Source: Bacillota bacterium (lineage in GTDB: Bacteria; Bacillota; Clostridia; Saccharofermentanales; Saccharofermentanaceae). From it: a stretch of 28,683 nt of DNA. The stretch lies in assembly GCA_023397475.1 (NCBI GenBank), contig JAEWUD010000029.1, forward strand, positions 1-28,683. Direction: 5' to 3'. This document shows positions 21,443-28,683 of this stretch, one piece after another. The notes beneath the pieces were generated by a model. The model was not told where the DNA came from. It did no database searches and was given only the letters and a program-made list of their open reading frames with translations. Numbering within the stretch: the stretch's first letter is position 1; every line of letters begins with the position of its first letter. The translations under genes were made by a program, and so were the position numbers.

Positions 21443-23011
21443 ATGACACACATCATGCATATCCTGCGACGCAAAACAGACAAATGTCTTCTCTGTCATG
21501 ACGCGCCCTGCGACGCGGCTTGTTCGAAGCATGTTCCCGTTTCCGCCATCCTCCGGTCTTTGCGATTCGATAACCTGGCGGGTGCTTTGGATACCGTTCG
21601 CGACAATGCCGACTGCGCATTCTGCACGGACCCCCGTTGTGTGGATGCTTGTGTTACGGCAAAGGTCGACTCCCCGGTTACTATTCCGGCCATCCTCAGC
21701 ATCCTCGCCGGGATCGGAACACGGCCGGCGGATCATGGAACTCCGGAGGCCATGCGATTGCCAAACTTCACACCCAGAACAAACACCTCTGCACCGACAG
21801 CGAAACCTGACCTCTCCATCACGTTCTGCGGCATACCTTGCGAGAATCCCTTCTTCCTCTCGTCATCGATCGTCGGCAGCAATGAGGAGATGATCTCCAA
21901 AGCCTTCGAGATGGGCTGGGCCGGCGTCGCTTTCAAGACGATCGGCACATTCGTCCCGCAGGAGGTTTCTCCGCGATTCGACGTCCTGGACAAGAGCACG
22001 AGTCGATATAGCGGATTCAAGAACATCGAACAGATCTCCGACCACACGCTCGAAGAGAATCTCTCCTTCATTCGGAATCTGAAGAATCGATACCCCTCGA
22101 AAATCATCATCGCCTCAATCATGGGGCAAGATGAGGATGAATGGACCTTTCTGGCCCGTGAGATGGAGAGCGCCGGCTCGGACATCATCGAATGCAACTT
22201 CTCCTGCCCGCACATGAGCGCCGAGGGCTTAGGCTCCGATGTCGGTTCGAACCCGGAGCTTGTCGCCCGATATACCGCGGCCACCCGTCGCGGAACGCGC
22301 CTTCCCATCCTCGCCAAAATGACCCCGAACATCACGCACATGGAGATTCCTGCCGTCGCGGCAATCGATTCCGGTGCGGATGGAATTGCCGCGATCAATA
22401 CGATCAAGAGCGTGATGAACATCGACCTCGACACCTTCGCGTCCGGCCCGAACGTCGTCGGCAAGTCCTCCGTCGGAGGCTACTCCGGCAACGCGATCAA
22501 GCCCATTGCGCTTCGTTTCGTGCAGGATATGAAGAAGCATCCGCTCCTCAAAGACTGCCCGGTCAGCGGCATGGGCGGAATCGAGACCTGGCGCGACGCC
22601 GCCGAGTTTATCGCGCTCGGCTGTGAGACGGTCCAGGTCACGACCGCCGTTATGCTCTACGGATATCGAATTATCGACGATCTGACCGACGGTCTCTCCC
22701 GATATCTCGCAAGTCACGGATACGCGAGTGTACGTGACTTGGTCGGCCAGGCCCTCCCCCATCTTCTCCCTGCGGAGTGCCTCGATCGCGAATCGATCGA
22801 ATACCCCCATTTTCACAAGGATCGCTGTGTCGGCTGTGCCCGATGCTATGTCTCCTGCTTCGACGGCGGGCATCAGGCGATCACCGTCGGCAAAGATCGC
22901 AAGCCTCTCTTAGATCCGAAGAAATGCGTCGGATGCCAGCTCTGCCGTCTCGTATGTCCGACAGAAGCCATCTCCTCCGGCAAACGCGTTCGATTACAGA
23001 AAGGAACGTGA
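21443..23011 (+). CDS. preA: PreA-type dihydropyrimidine dehydrogenase with N-terminal PreT-like Fe-S domain
   Basis: The 522-residue protein catalyses the first step, reduction of uracil or thymine. Residues 1-90 carry two cysteine groups (C15, C18, C23, C27 and C58, C61, C66, C70) resembling the Fe-S domain at the N-terminus of PreT and of eukaryotic dihydropyrimidine dehydrogenase. Residues 124-440 are the FMN-binding dihydroorotate dehydrogenase-like barrel (LSITFCGIPCENPFFLSSS, NFSCPHMSAEGLGSDVG, KMTPNITHMEIPA, SGMGGIETWRDAAEFIALG). Residues 462-505 are two ferredoxin 4Fe-4S motifs (CVGCARCYVSC, CVGCQLCRLVC). The FAD/NAD(P)H half of PreT is absent, and no separate PreT gene is in the window. 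The electron donor is therefore unclear: a PreT encoded elsewhere, or ferredoxin. Confidence 0.92.
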   Translation: MTHIMHILRRKTDKCLLCHDAPCDAACSKHVPVSAILRSLRFDNLAGALDTVRDNADCAFCTDPRCVDACVTAKVDSPVTIPAILSILAGIGTRPADHGTPEAMRLPNFTPRTNTSAPTAKPDLSITFCGIPCENPFFLSSSIVGSNEEMISKAFEMGWAGVAFKTIGTFVPQEVSPRFDVLDKSTSRYSGFKNIEQISDHTLEENLSFIRNLKNRYPSKIIIASIMGQDEDEWTFLAREMESAGSDIIECNFSCPHMSAEGLGSDVGSNPELVARYTAATRRGTRLPILAKMTPNITHMEIPAVAAIDSGADGIAAINTIKSVMNIDLDTFASGPNVVGKSSVGGYSGNAIKPIALRFVQDMKKHPLLKDCPVSGMGGIETWRDAAEFIALGCETVQVTTAVMLYGYRIIDDLTDGLSRYLASHGYASVRDLVGQALPHLLPAECLDRESIEYPHFHKDRCVGCARCYVSCFDGGHQAITVGKDRKPLLDPKKCVGCQLCRLVCPTEAISSGKRVRLQKGT

Positions 23012-23016
23012 ACGTT

Positions 23017-24279
23017 ATGTACAAAGCAAGCCTCGACCGTATGAAAGACAAGATCGAAACCATGAGCCGCTTCGGCGACGCCGGGCATGGCGGCATCACC
23101 CGCTACACCCTCTCTCCCGAGGACATCCTGGCCCGCAACGAATTCACAAGGAGAATGACAGCCATCGGAGCCTCAATTGAGGTCGACGACTGCGCGAATA
23201 TATACGCTACATTGCCCGGAAGCGACCCCGACGCGAAAAGAATCGTCATGGCCTCACACTCGGACTCTGTCAAAAACGGCGGCAATTACGACGGAATCCT
23301 CGGCGTCATCTCGGCTATGGAAGTCCTGGAGACCGTCGCGGCGGACAATATTCCGCACCGCCACCCACTGACAGCTATGATCTGGACCAACGAGGAAGGC
23401 TCCCTTTATCCTCCGGCGATGATGAGCTCCGGGATCGTCTGCTACGACTATCTTCCCGAGGAGATTCGCGCCAAGTTCCGCCTCGAGAACATGCTCGCCT
23501 CCAAGAGCATCCTCGATGCCTCCCGAACCTTCGGCGAGGCCCTCGAGACCTCCGGCTTCAAGGGAGATCGCAAGAATCGCCTGAATCCGGAGAAGTACCG
23601 CTACATGTTCGAGACGCACATTGAGCAAGGCCCGATCCTCGAAGACAACGGCAATCACATCGGCGTCGTCGACTGTGTCCTCGGCATGTTCAATTATCGC
23701 GTTCGCTTCTACGGCCAGACCACCCATGCCGGCACCTTCCCGATGCCCAAGCGACGCGATGCCTTCTATGCAGCAGCCAAGGCTCTATGCTACCTCCACA
23801 GCGAGATCGATATGCTCGGCATTTCTGATCTCGTCTACACGACCGGCGAGGTCGTCTGCCATCCGTGTGTCCACACCTGTGTCCCCGATTTCTTCGACTT
23901 CTCCTTCGACGCACGCCATGAGGACCCGCAGGTTCTGGCCAAAGTCCTCTCGATCGTCAAGAGCCTCTCCGATACCCCCTGGTGCGGTTGCACGTGCGAA
24001 GTCGAGAAAGCCTGGAACCGCGATACCGTCTACTGGGACAAATTGCTCGTCTCCTACGTGAAAAGCGCCGCCGAAGAAGCGGAAATTCCGCATCAGTACG
24101 TGCATTCCGGCGCAGGTCACGACGCACAGTTTGCGGCCTATATGCTCCCGACGACAATGATCTTTGTACAGTCAAAGGACGGCTTGTCCCACTGCGAGCC
24201 CGAATTCTCGAGCCTTTTACACTGTACCGAAGGCGCGACCGTCATGTTGAACGCGGTCCTCAAGGCCGATGCGGAATAA
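23017..24279 (+). CDS. Zn-dependent N-carbamoyl-beta-alanine amidohydrolase (M20 hydantoinase/carbamoylase family)
   Basis: The ATG at 23017 gives 420 residues; the open frame extends back to 22777 but that part lies inside the preceding gene. Metal-site motifs of the family are present: H81 and D92 in ASHSDSVKNGGNYDGILGV, E126/E127 in TNEEGS, H201 in THIEQGPILE and the C-terminal histidine in GLSHCEPEF. GAGHDAQFAAY is also typical. The enzyme hydrolyses N-carbamoyl-beta-alanine to beta-alanine, CO2 and ammonia, the third step of the pathway. Relatives act on allantoate or N-carbamoyl-L-amino acids, so the substrate call rests on the dihydropyrimidinase and dehydrogenase genes alongside. An AAGGA site lies about 12 nt before the start. 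Confidence 0.9.
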   Translation: MYKASLDRMKDKIETMSRFGDAGHGGITRYTLSPEDILARNEFTRRMTAIGASIEVDDCANIYATLPGSDPDAKRIVMASHSDSVKNGGNYDGILGVISAMEVLETVAADNIPHRHPLTAMIWTNEEGSLYPPAMMSSGIVCYDYLPEEIRAKFRLENMLASKSILDASRTFGEALETSGFKGDRKNRLNPEKYRYMFETHIEQGPILEDNGNHIGVVDCVLGMFNYRVRFYGQTTHAGTFPMPKRRDAFYAAAKALCYLHSEIDMLGISDLVYTTGEVVCHPCVHTCVPDFFDFSFDARHEDPQVLAKVLSIVKSLSDTPWCGCTCEVEKAWNRDTVYWDKLLVSYVKSAAEEAEIPHQYVHSGAGHDAQFAAYMLPTTMIFVQSKDGLSHCEPEFSSLLHCTEGATVMLNAVLKADAE

Positions 24280-24303
24280 CGCCCAAAGAAGGAGGATGCC
24301 ACA

Positions 24304-24942
24304 ATGAACAACTACGTCATCACCATCGCCCGCGGTTTCGGCAGCGGGGGCAAGGACGTCGGAACAAGACTTGCCGAGGAGCTCGGCATCCCCTGCTATG
24401 ATCGCCAACTCCTGACCATGGCCTCCGATCAGTACGGAATCGACGAGGGGCTTTTCGTGGACGTCAACGAGAAATTGCGCGGCAAGCACATCACGAACCG
24501 TCTTCGCGGCATCCCCGACCCCAAGGTCCTCGAGCCGCATCAGAAGGACTTCGTCTCCGACCTGAATCTCTACAACATCCAAGCTCAGCTGATCCGCGAG
24601 CTCGCCAAGACCGAGAGCTGTGTCATCATCGGCAAGTGCGCCGACCACATCCTGCGCGATCTCGATAACGTGATCAGCATCTACATCGAAGCTCCGCGCG
24701 CCTATTGCGTTGCTTCCATCATGTCGAAAATGTTCGTCTCCGAAGACCAAGCCCATCAGTTAATCGCGAGCACCGACAAATACCGCGCCCAGTACTACCG
24801 CTACTATACCGGCGGCAAGAAGTGGACCGATCCGATCAATTATGATCTGATCATCAACACCGGCCGCGTCGGACGCGAGAACGCGGTCAAGGTTATTCGG
24901 GATTTTATAGGGATCAAATTCGGAGATGCATATAGCGTGTAG
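24304..24942 (+). CDS. Cytidylate kinase-like family protein
   Basis: The 212-residue protein starts with a P-loop-like motif (ITIARGFGSGGKDVGTRLAE) and contains IIGKCADHILRDLDNVISIY, as in the Cytidylate_kin2 family. These Bacillota proteins resemble nucleoside monophosphate kinases, but most have no proven substrate. It is the last gene of the operon, 24 bp after the carbamoylase gene, with an AAGGAGG ribosome binding site. A kinase would be expected to salvage pyrimidines, opposite to the upstream degradation, so it could have a regulatory or salvage-balancing role; this is inference. Its stop codon is only 5 bp from that of the convergent gene. Confidence 0.85.
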   Translation: MNNYVITIARGFGSGGKDVGTRLAEELGIPCYDRQLLTMASDQYGIDEGLFVDVNEKLRGKHITNRLRGIPDPKVLEPHQKDFVSDLNLYNIQAQLIRELAKTESCVIIGKCADHILRDLDNVISIYIEAPRAYCVASIMSKMFVSEDQAHQLIASTDKYRAQYYRYYTGGKKWTDPINYDLIINTGRVGRENAVKVIRDFIGIKFGDAYSV

Positions 24943-24947
24943 TCCCC

Positions 24948-25511
24948 TTACAACACCGGCGTCATGCATCCGGCGTAGGCGTTCAGCCAGGCGAGGACGA
25001 GAATCAGAATTCCGACAAGGGCAAAGGCTCCGAAAAAGCGCTTGCCCTTCAGACCCGCGAACTCCCGCAAGTAGACGACATAGAGTATGGTTTTCCAGAG
25101 CAGGACACCGACAAAGACGAATCCCGCGAGCATACCCCAGATGGAATTGTTCCAGAATACGTAGAAGAATACTTCCGTCACCGCGACGACAACGGCACAT
25201 ACCATTGTCGGGAAGAAGGTTATCCCCCACGCATCAATATGGTTCATCAGCGTTAACGTGCTTCCGAGAAGCTTGCTTACCGCCCAGAGAACCAGGCAGA
25301 TCAACAAATACGACAGCATGCCGGCGAGAGCGACGGTCAGCATATGAACGACGTCGATTTCGCGTTTGAATTCGCCCCAGAAATATTGCATTAGCGGTCC
25401 AATCACCGCGTTCACGGTTATTGTTACTGCGACCAGTAACCACGCGATCCGGCGCGGGTTTTTTCGCAATGCTTCGGCGGGATGATTCAAGGCCTCAAGA
25501 AACATTCTCAT
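24948..25511 (-). CDS. Yip1-like multi-pass membrane protein
   Basis: This protein of about 187 residues has five predicted hydrophobic segments (for example VAVTITVNAVIGPLMQYF, YLLICLVLWAVSKLLGS and FALVGILILVLAWLNAYAG), in the style of the bacterial YIP1 family. The ATG at 25509-25511 has GGAGG 8 nt upstream; the frame can be opened five codons earlier at a TTG, but that codon overlaps the preceding gene and the ribosome binding site. It is the last gene of a minus-strand operon containing an ABC exporter and a sigma factor. Function is unknown; a role in envelope stress or as an exporter accessory is only a guess from context. Confidence 0.7.
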   Translation of the reverse strand: MRMFLEALNHPAEALRKNPRRIAWLLVAVTITVNAVIGPLMQYFWGEFKREIDVVHMLTVALAGMLSYLLICLVLWAVSKLLGSTLTLMNHIDAWGITFFPTMVCAVVVAVTEVFFYVFWNNSIWGMLAGFVFVGVLLWKTILYVVYLREFAGLKGKRFFGAFALVGILILVLAWLNAYAGCMTPVL

Positions 25512-25515
25512 CGAT

Positions 25516-25821
25516 TCATCCTCCAATAAAGGCCAGGAACAGGTTCGTATACTGTGTCCCGAATAATAGTGTCAAGATCGCAGCTTGTAAGGCCGACACC
25601 GCAAATGCAACGCGCCACGGGTAGGCGAAGACAACTTGTCTCAGCCGGTCGAAGCCGGAAAGCATCTTCTCTTGCCTCAGGCGGACGACACTGGAAGTTT
25701 CCTCTGCCTCGCTCGTCGCAACAATGTGAGAAAGCATCCGGTCTTTCTGCTGCTCGGAGGGTAAGGAGTCCTGCTCCAGTAGTATCAGAGCTTTCTCTAC
25801 CGCATCGTTCTTCTTGCTCAT
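25516..25821 (-). CDS. Small membrane protein following the sigma factor, possible anti-sigma factor
   Basis: The 101-residue product has a charged N-terminal half with predicted helices (begins MSKKNDAVEKALILLEQDSL) and one membrane segment near the C-terminus (VAFAVSALQAAILTLLFG). The gene overlaps the end of the sigma gene by 4 bp. Its position and its layout of a cytoplasmic domain plus a single anchor fit an anti-sigma factor, but no zinc-binding HxxxCxxC motif is present. It has a GGGAGGG ribosome binding site. Confidence 0.65.
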   Translation of the reverse strand: MSKKNDAVEKALILLEQDSLPSEQQKDRMLSHIVATSEAEETSSVVRLRQEKMLSGFDRLRQVVFAYPWRVAFAVSALQAAILTLLFGTQYTNLFLAFIGG

Positions 25822-26366
25822 TTTCCACCCTCCCTGTTTTCGATCTGCATATATCTTCTTATGAATGCGTTCTTTGCCCTCTGCAGAATACTCTCGATCG
25901 CTTTCGGTGTTTTCCCGACGGTGCGAGCGATATTCTTAACACTTTTCGCGTCGATGAATTTCAAGGCAAGAACGATTCTATAGATCTCCGGAAGACCCGC
26001 AAAGCACGATCGTATCTTTTCTCGCTCGAGGGTCGCGATCATGAGCTCCTGGACATCCTGCGTCGGATCGTCCAGCTGTTCTGCCAGATCGTCATCAAGA
26101 TCCGTCCATTCAACCTTCGCAGAATGCTGCTTCCGGTAATGATCATTCAGCTTATTTCTCGCGATCTTATATACCCAGGTGCGCTCGCTGCACAAACCTT
26201 TGAATCGGGACATATCCCGGAATATCGCCACGAAGATCTCCTGCGTAAGATCCTCGGCAACAGCCGGATGAAGACCGGTTCGCAGGAAGATAAACTGATA
26301 GATCTCATCTACATATGTCCGGTAGATCGCGGTGAACTTCTGTTCCCGCTGTTATGAATCTCCCAT
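25818..26366 (-). CDS. ECF-type sigma factor with an in-frame ochre codon near the start
   Basis: Region 2 is clear once the frame is followed upstream (FTAIYRTYVDEIYQFIF, AVAEDLTQEIFVAIFRDM), and region 4 follows (LPEIYRIVLALKFIDAKSVK, TPKAIESILQRAKNAF). The natural start is the ATG at 26364-26366, preceded by a GAGGT ribosome binding site. It reads MGDS and then TAA (26352-26354), then continues QREQKFTAIYRTY in the same frame. Without that stop the protein would be about 182 residues, a normal sigma length. No ATG, GTG or TTG occurs between the stop and the GTG at 26229-26231, inside region 2; starting there would give 137 residues lacking most of region 2.1/2.2. The gene is therefore probably inactivated, expressed by readthrough, or affected by a sequencing error. 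It is coupled to the small membrane protein gene downstream. Confidence 0.75.
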
Positions 26367-26375
26367 TCATCTACC

Positions 26376-26771
26376 TCATTCGACAGTCAGTTCCTGGGTC
26401 GCCAACACGGTATCCCGATATACATTCTCGACCCTAAGGATTTCCGGCGTCACGTTCTCGGCGACGAGTTCATAGACGACGATATCTCTCTGGTTGTTGA
26501 CCGTAGCCTTCGTTTCCGACAGGATCAATGTCCCGTCGATATACCAGTTAACTGTATATTCCATTCCCTTCGGACTCTCGATCAGAGAGGCAGTGGCGTA
26601 AAGGTCCGTCTCCTCATCTATCTTCTCCGGCTGTACCGCTACGTCGATATCCGCTTGTGACGTATAGCTTTGATCGGAGACAACAAAGTTCTGAATCGGG
26701 CTATCGTCGCATCCGATCAGACAAAGGAGCAATACTCCAAGTGTCACGATCAAGGCAATCATCTTTCTCAT
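26376..26771 (-). CDS. Small lipoprotein of unknown function
   Basis: The ATG at 26769-26771 has a GGAGGG ribosome binding site 8 nt upstream and gives about 131 residues; an 11-codon extension overlaps the permease gene. The N-terminus is a lipoprotein signal peptide with lipobox LLCLIGC. The mature part contains beta-strand-like segments (YTVNWYIDGTLILSETKATV) that suggest an immunoglobulin- or CARDB-like fold. It lies 10 bp upstream of the sigma gene and downstream of an ABC-2 exporter. It may be an extracellular partner or immunity/sensor protein for that exporter, but nothing in the sequence proves it. Confidence 0.7.
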   Translation of the reverse strand: MRKMIALIVTLGVLLLCLIGCDDSPIQNFVVSDQSYTSQADIDVAVQPEKIDEETDLYATASLIESPKGMEYTVNWYIDGTLILSETKATVNNQRDIVVYELVAENVTPEILRVENVYRDTVLATQELTVE

Positions 26772-26785
26772 GTTATGAACCCTCC

Positions 26786-27565
26786 TCATTCCCCGTAGTT
26801 CCATTCATCCTGGCGGAGGAATGTCACATATCCAAGCGCGAAAAACACCAGTACACTCACCGCAAAAACCTTCGCCGCCAGCGCGAATCGGGACGATTCC
26901 GACGTCTCGGACAATGCCTGCACCATGACACCGGGTGCAATAAGACTCACGTCGCGGATCACATCTGCCGTCCAGCCGAACGCATTCCCGACGCCCTCCA
27001 CCATCATAACAAATAATCGCGGCATCAGAAGAAGTCCTGCCGCAAGGCTCCAGATCAGCGCGGCCTTCGAGGAACGCGCGATTACAGAGATCAAGACGCC
27101 CATGGAAGCGTACACCATGATGTGCCCCCAAAGCGGCAGGATATACAGAAGGATCTCCCCCGCATGCCCGACATCCCCCGTAAGTCCGGTAACGACAACG
27201 GCCAACGGCAGCAGATAAATTATGGACAGAATCAGGGACATCACCATCGCAAGCATCGTTTTCGAGAGGAAGATGGTGGCCTTGGATACCCCGCTCGACA
27301 GGATGCAATCCAGAACATTGTGCTGCCGATCCGCCGAGATCAAGTCAAAATAGACCGACAATACCGCCCATGCACCAAATATCATATGCGGCAGAAAGAG
27401 CGACATATAGTCGATCCGGTCATTCTCCAGGAGCTGTGTTTTCGCCCCGGTTGCGAAGAAGAAGAACACGCCCATCCCTGCAAGCGCCGCCCAGATCAGA
27501 AAGGCGCGGAGATTCATTGCTTTTCGAAGATCTCTCGCGAAAAGCGTCATCATTGTCTTCGTCAT
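26786..27565 (-). CDS. ABC-2 type transporter permease
   Basis: The 259-residue integral membrane protein has six hydrophobic segments (for example FLIWAALAGMGVFFFFAT, AMVMSLILSIIYLLPLAVVV and VFAVSVLVFFALGYVTFL). A conserved ABC-2 stretch, SADRQHNVLDCILSSGVSKA, precedes the third segment. It forms the export channel with the ATPase encoded upstream, which it overlaps by 4 bp. The cargo is unknown; relatives export peptides, lipids, or act in resistance and signalling. Confidence 0.87.
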   Translation of the reverse strand: MTKTMMTLFARDLRKAMNLRAFLIWAALAGMGVFFFFATGAKTQLLENDRIDYMSLFLPHMIFGAWAVLSVYFDLISADRQHNVLDCILSSGVSKATIFLSKTMLAMVMSLILSIIYLLPLAVVVTGLTGDVGHAGEILLYILPLWGHIMVYASMGVLISVIARSSKAALIWSLAAGLLLMPRLFVMMVEGVGNAFGWTADVIRDVSLIAPGVMVQALSETSESSRFALAAKVFAVSVLVFFALGYVTFLRQDEWNYGE

Positions 27566-28416
27566 ACTCGCGCCTCCAATCGCAACTGTTCGCGGACAAT
27601 ATTCCGGACATTGCCCGCGGTGACTTCAAACACACTGATCCGCAGTCTCCCGAGCTCCGCGATCAAATCCGGGATCTGCTCCCTGTCGATTCTGGCTGTC
27701 AATGTCGTGCCGGACGCATCGGCAACGATCGGATACAAGGCCAAGAGCGAGGTCATTGCGTCCTGGCGAACGGCCGATGTCCGGATCACAAAGCAGTTCT
27801 CGAGCTCCTGATTATACATGAGACGGCCTCCCTCCAGAATCGCAATGTTCGTACACACCTCATCCATATCCTGCAAAATGTGAGAGGAGATGAGGATACT
27901 TTTCCCATTCCTGTGAAGGTCTCCGATAACCGTTTTCATCTCATGCGTCGCGGCGGGATCAAGTCCCGCGGTTGGCTCGTCCAGGATAAAGAAGTCCGGC
28001 TCGCCGATCATCGCGATCGTGATCTGTAGCTTCTTCTGTTGTCCCGGCGAGAGGTGTCGGACTCGCTTCTTGCCATCGAGTCGCAACTTCTCGCCGATCG
28101 ATAATACGCCCCGCATGTCCGTTCCCCGCAACTTCGCGAAGAACCGTAGCGTTTCCGATACCGTTGCCTGGTCATCAAACCGGCAACTCTGGGGCATGTA
28201 ACCGATATACAGCTTGTCGGTCCGAAGCCGCACCGTTCCGGAGGTCGGCTTCATCAGATTGTTGATCAGTCGAAGAAGCGTGGTCTTCCCCGTTCCGTTC
28301 TGGCCAATTAACCCGTAGACTTCGCCCTGTTGGATCGACAAATCGACCCCGTGAAGAATCTCCGACTTTCCGAAGGTCTTCGACAGATTCTCGGTCTGCA
28401 AAACGCATTCACTCAT
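27562..28416 (-). CDS. ABC transporter ATP-binding protein (exporter type)
   Basis: The product is 284 residues from the ATG at 28414-28416; a GTG four codons upstream (28428) is the alternative, but AAGGGG abuts it too closely. It has Walker A GLIGQNGTGKTTLL, a signature variant LSPGQQKKLQITIAMIG and Walker B FFILDEPTAGLDP. The C-terminal part (EVTAGNVRNIVREQ) is the small extra domain common in ABC-2 ATPases of the CcmA/DrrA type. It is the first gene of a six-gene minus-strand operon. A short dyad GCAGAA-TTT-TTCTGC (28438-28452) lies just upstream of its ribosome binding site. Confidence 0.9.
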   Translation of the reverse strand: MSECVLQTENLSKTFGKSEILHGVDLSIQQGEVYGLIGQNGTGKTTLLRLINNLMKPTSGTVRLRTDKLYIGYMPQSCRFDDQATVSETLRFFAKLRGTDMRGVLSIGEKLRLDGKKRVRHLSPGQQKKLQITIAMIGEPDFFILDEPTAGLDPAATHEMKTVIGDLHRNGKSILISSHILQDMDEVCTNIAILEGGRLMYNQELENCFVIRTSAVRQDAMTSLLALYPIVADASGTTLTARIDREQIPDLIAELGRLRISVFEVTAGNVRNIVREQLRLEARV

Positions 28417-28526
28417 ATGGATGGTCACCCCTTCCGGGCAGAATTTTTCTGCTCATACGGGTAGTCGCGAAAAGCGCTGAAATCCTTCGGGCTATTCAGG
28501 ATATTTTCGAGACCTTCGGAGCTCAG

Positions 28527-28573
28527 TAAAAAAAAGCAAGAAAAAGCGGCTGTCTCAAAACACTGTGCTTGCT
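28527..28573 (-). terminator. Weak terminator candidate at the insertion sequence end
   Basis: On the minus strand AGCAAG (28568-28573) and CTTGCT (28535-28540) enclose about 27 nt and are followed by eight T residues (28527-28534). The stem is only 6 bp. If real it would stop transposase transcripts just outside the element. Confidence 0.3.
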
Positions 28574-28683
28574 AGGGAGAACAATACGAATATACTGTCT
28601 AAAATAGTTAACGATTTCCTTAAAACATTCTCAACTAAAAGTCTTGAAGGCCATGAGCACATACGAAAACCCGTGAAGAAGCC
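28548..28683 (-). mobile_element. Terminal part of an insertion sequence (IS1182-like)
   Basis: The plus strand from 28548 begins GGCTGTCTCAAAA, a terminal inverted repeat style common in IS1182-group elements. A transposase-like C-terminus is encoded 83 bp inside on the minus strand. The rest of the element lies beyond the window edge. No target-site duplication can be tested from one end. Confidence 0.5.
28631..28683 (-). CDS. C-terminal end of a probable transposase (partial)
   Basis: Sixteen codons and a TGA are visible at the window edge: LLHGFSYVLMAFKTFS. This ending resembles DDE transposases of the IS1182 group, and its position relative to the putative inverted repeat fits. The fragment is too short for a firm call. 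Confidence 0.4.
   Translation of the reverse strand, partial: LLHGFSYVLMAFKTFS

Overview
The window looks like the chromosome of a fairly GC-rich Bacillota (Clostridia-like) bacterium. The evidence is strong AGGAGG-type ribosome binding sites, lipoproteins with Thr-rich linkers, Bacillus/Clostridium-type BMP nucleoside transporter genes, a PucR regulator and a clostridial PreA-type dihydropyrimidine dehydrogenase. The sequence does not allow a genus call.

Layout. (1) 1-1187, minus: an ECF sigma factor followed by a membrane-anchored protein with a Thr-rich linker and a fibronectin-III-like outer domain, cut by the window edge. (2) 1296-4716, minus: two tandem terminators and two overlapping FAD oxidoreductases of the glycerol-3-phosphate dehydrogenase type, one fused to a DUF1667 domain. 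(3) 4804-5340, minus: tRNA methyltransferase TrmL. (4) 5405-10365, minus: a complete BMP-type nucleoside ABC transporter, with a terminator or attenuator after the binding-protein gene. (5) 10763-12001, minus: a PucR-family regulator with its own promoter and a terminator-like hairpin in the leader. (6) 12002-13666: 1.66 kb without a credible gene, packed with several classes of repeats, including five 74-bp tandem units bracketed by 52-bp direct repeats. (7) 13667-16160, plus: class III aminotransferase and iron-containing alcohol dehydrogenase. (8) 16325-24942, plus: an NMT1/THI5-type ABC transporter, dihydropyrimidinase, a PreA-type dihydropyrimidine dehydrogenase, an M20 carbamoylase and a cytidylate kinase-like protein. 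(9) 24948-28416, minus: an ABC-2 exporter, lipoprotein, sigma factor, small membrane protein and Yip1-like protein. (10) 28548-28683: the end of an insertion sequence.

Regions 4, 5, 7 and 8 fit one system: uptake and reductive degradation of pyrimidines. The inferred route is nucleoside and base import, uracil to dihydrouracil (dehydrogenase), to N-carbamoyl-beta-alanine (dihydropyrimidinase), to beta-alanine (carbamoylase), to malonate semialdehyde (aminotransferase), to 3-hydroxypropionate (alcohol dehydrogenase), with the PucR protein as regulator. Three predicted promoters (pucR, aminotransferase, transporter operon) carry an AGCACAA box upstream, and in the two plus-strand promoters it sits at exactly the same distance from the -35.

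The main oddities are a transporter binding protein whose two halves are in swapped order (apparent circular permutation), a dehydrogenase that has kept the N-terminal Fe-S domain of PreT but not its FAD/NAD(P)H part, an ochre codon four codons after the natural start of the second sigma gene, and the structured repeat region between pucR and the aminotransferase gene.
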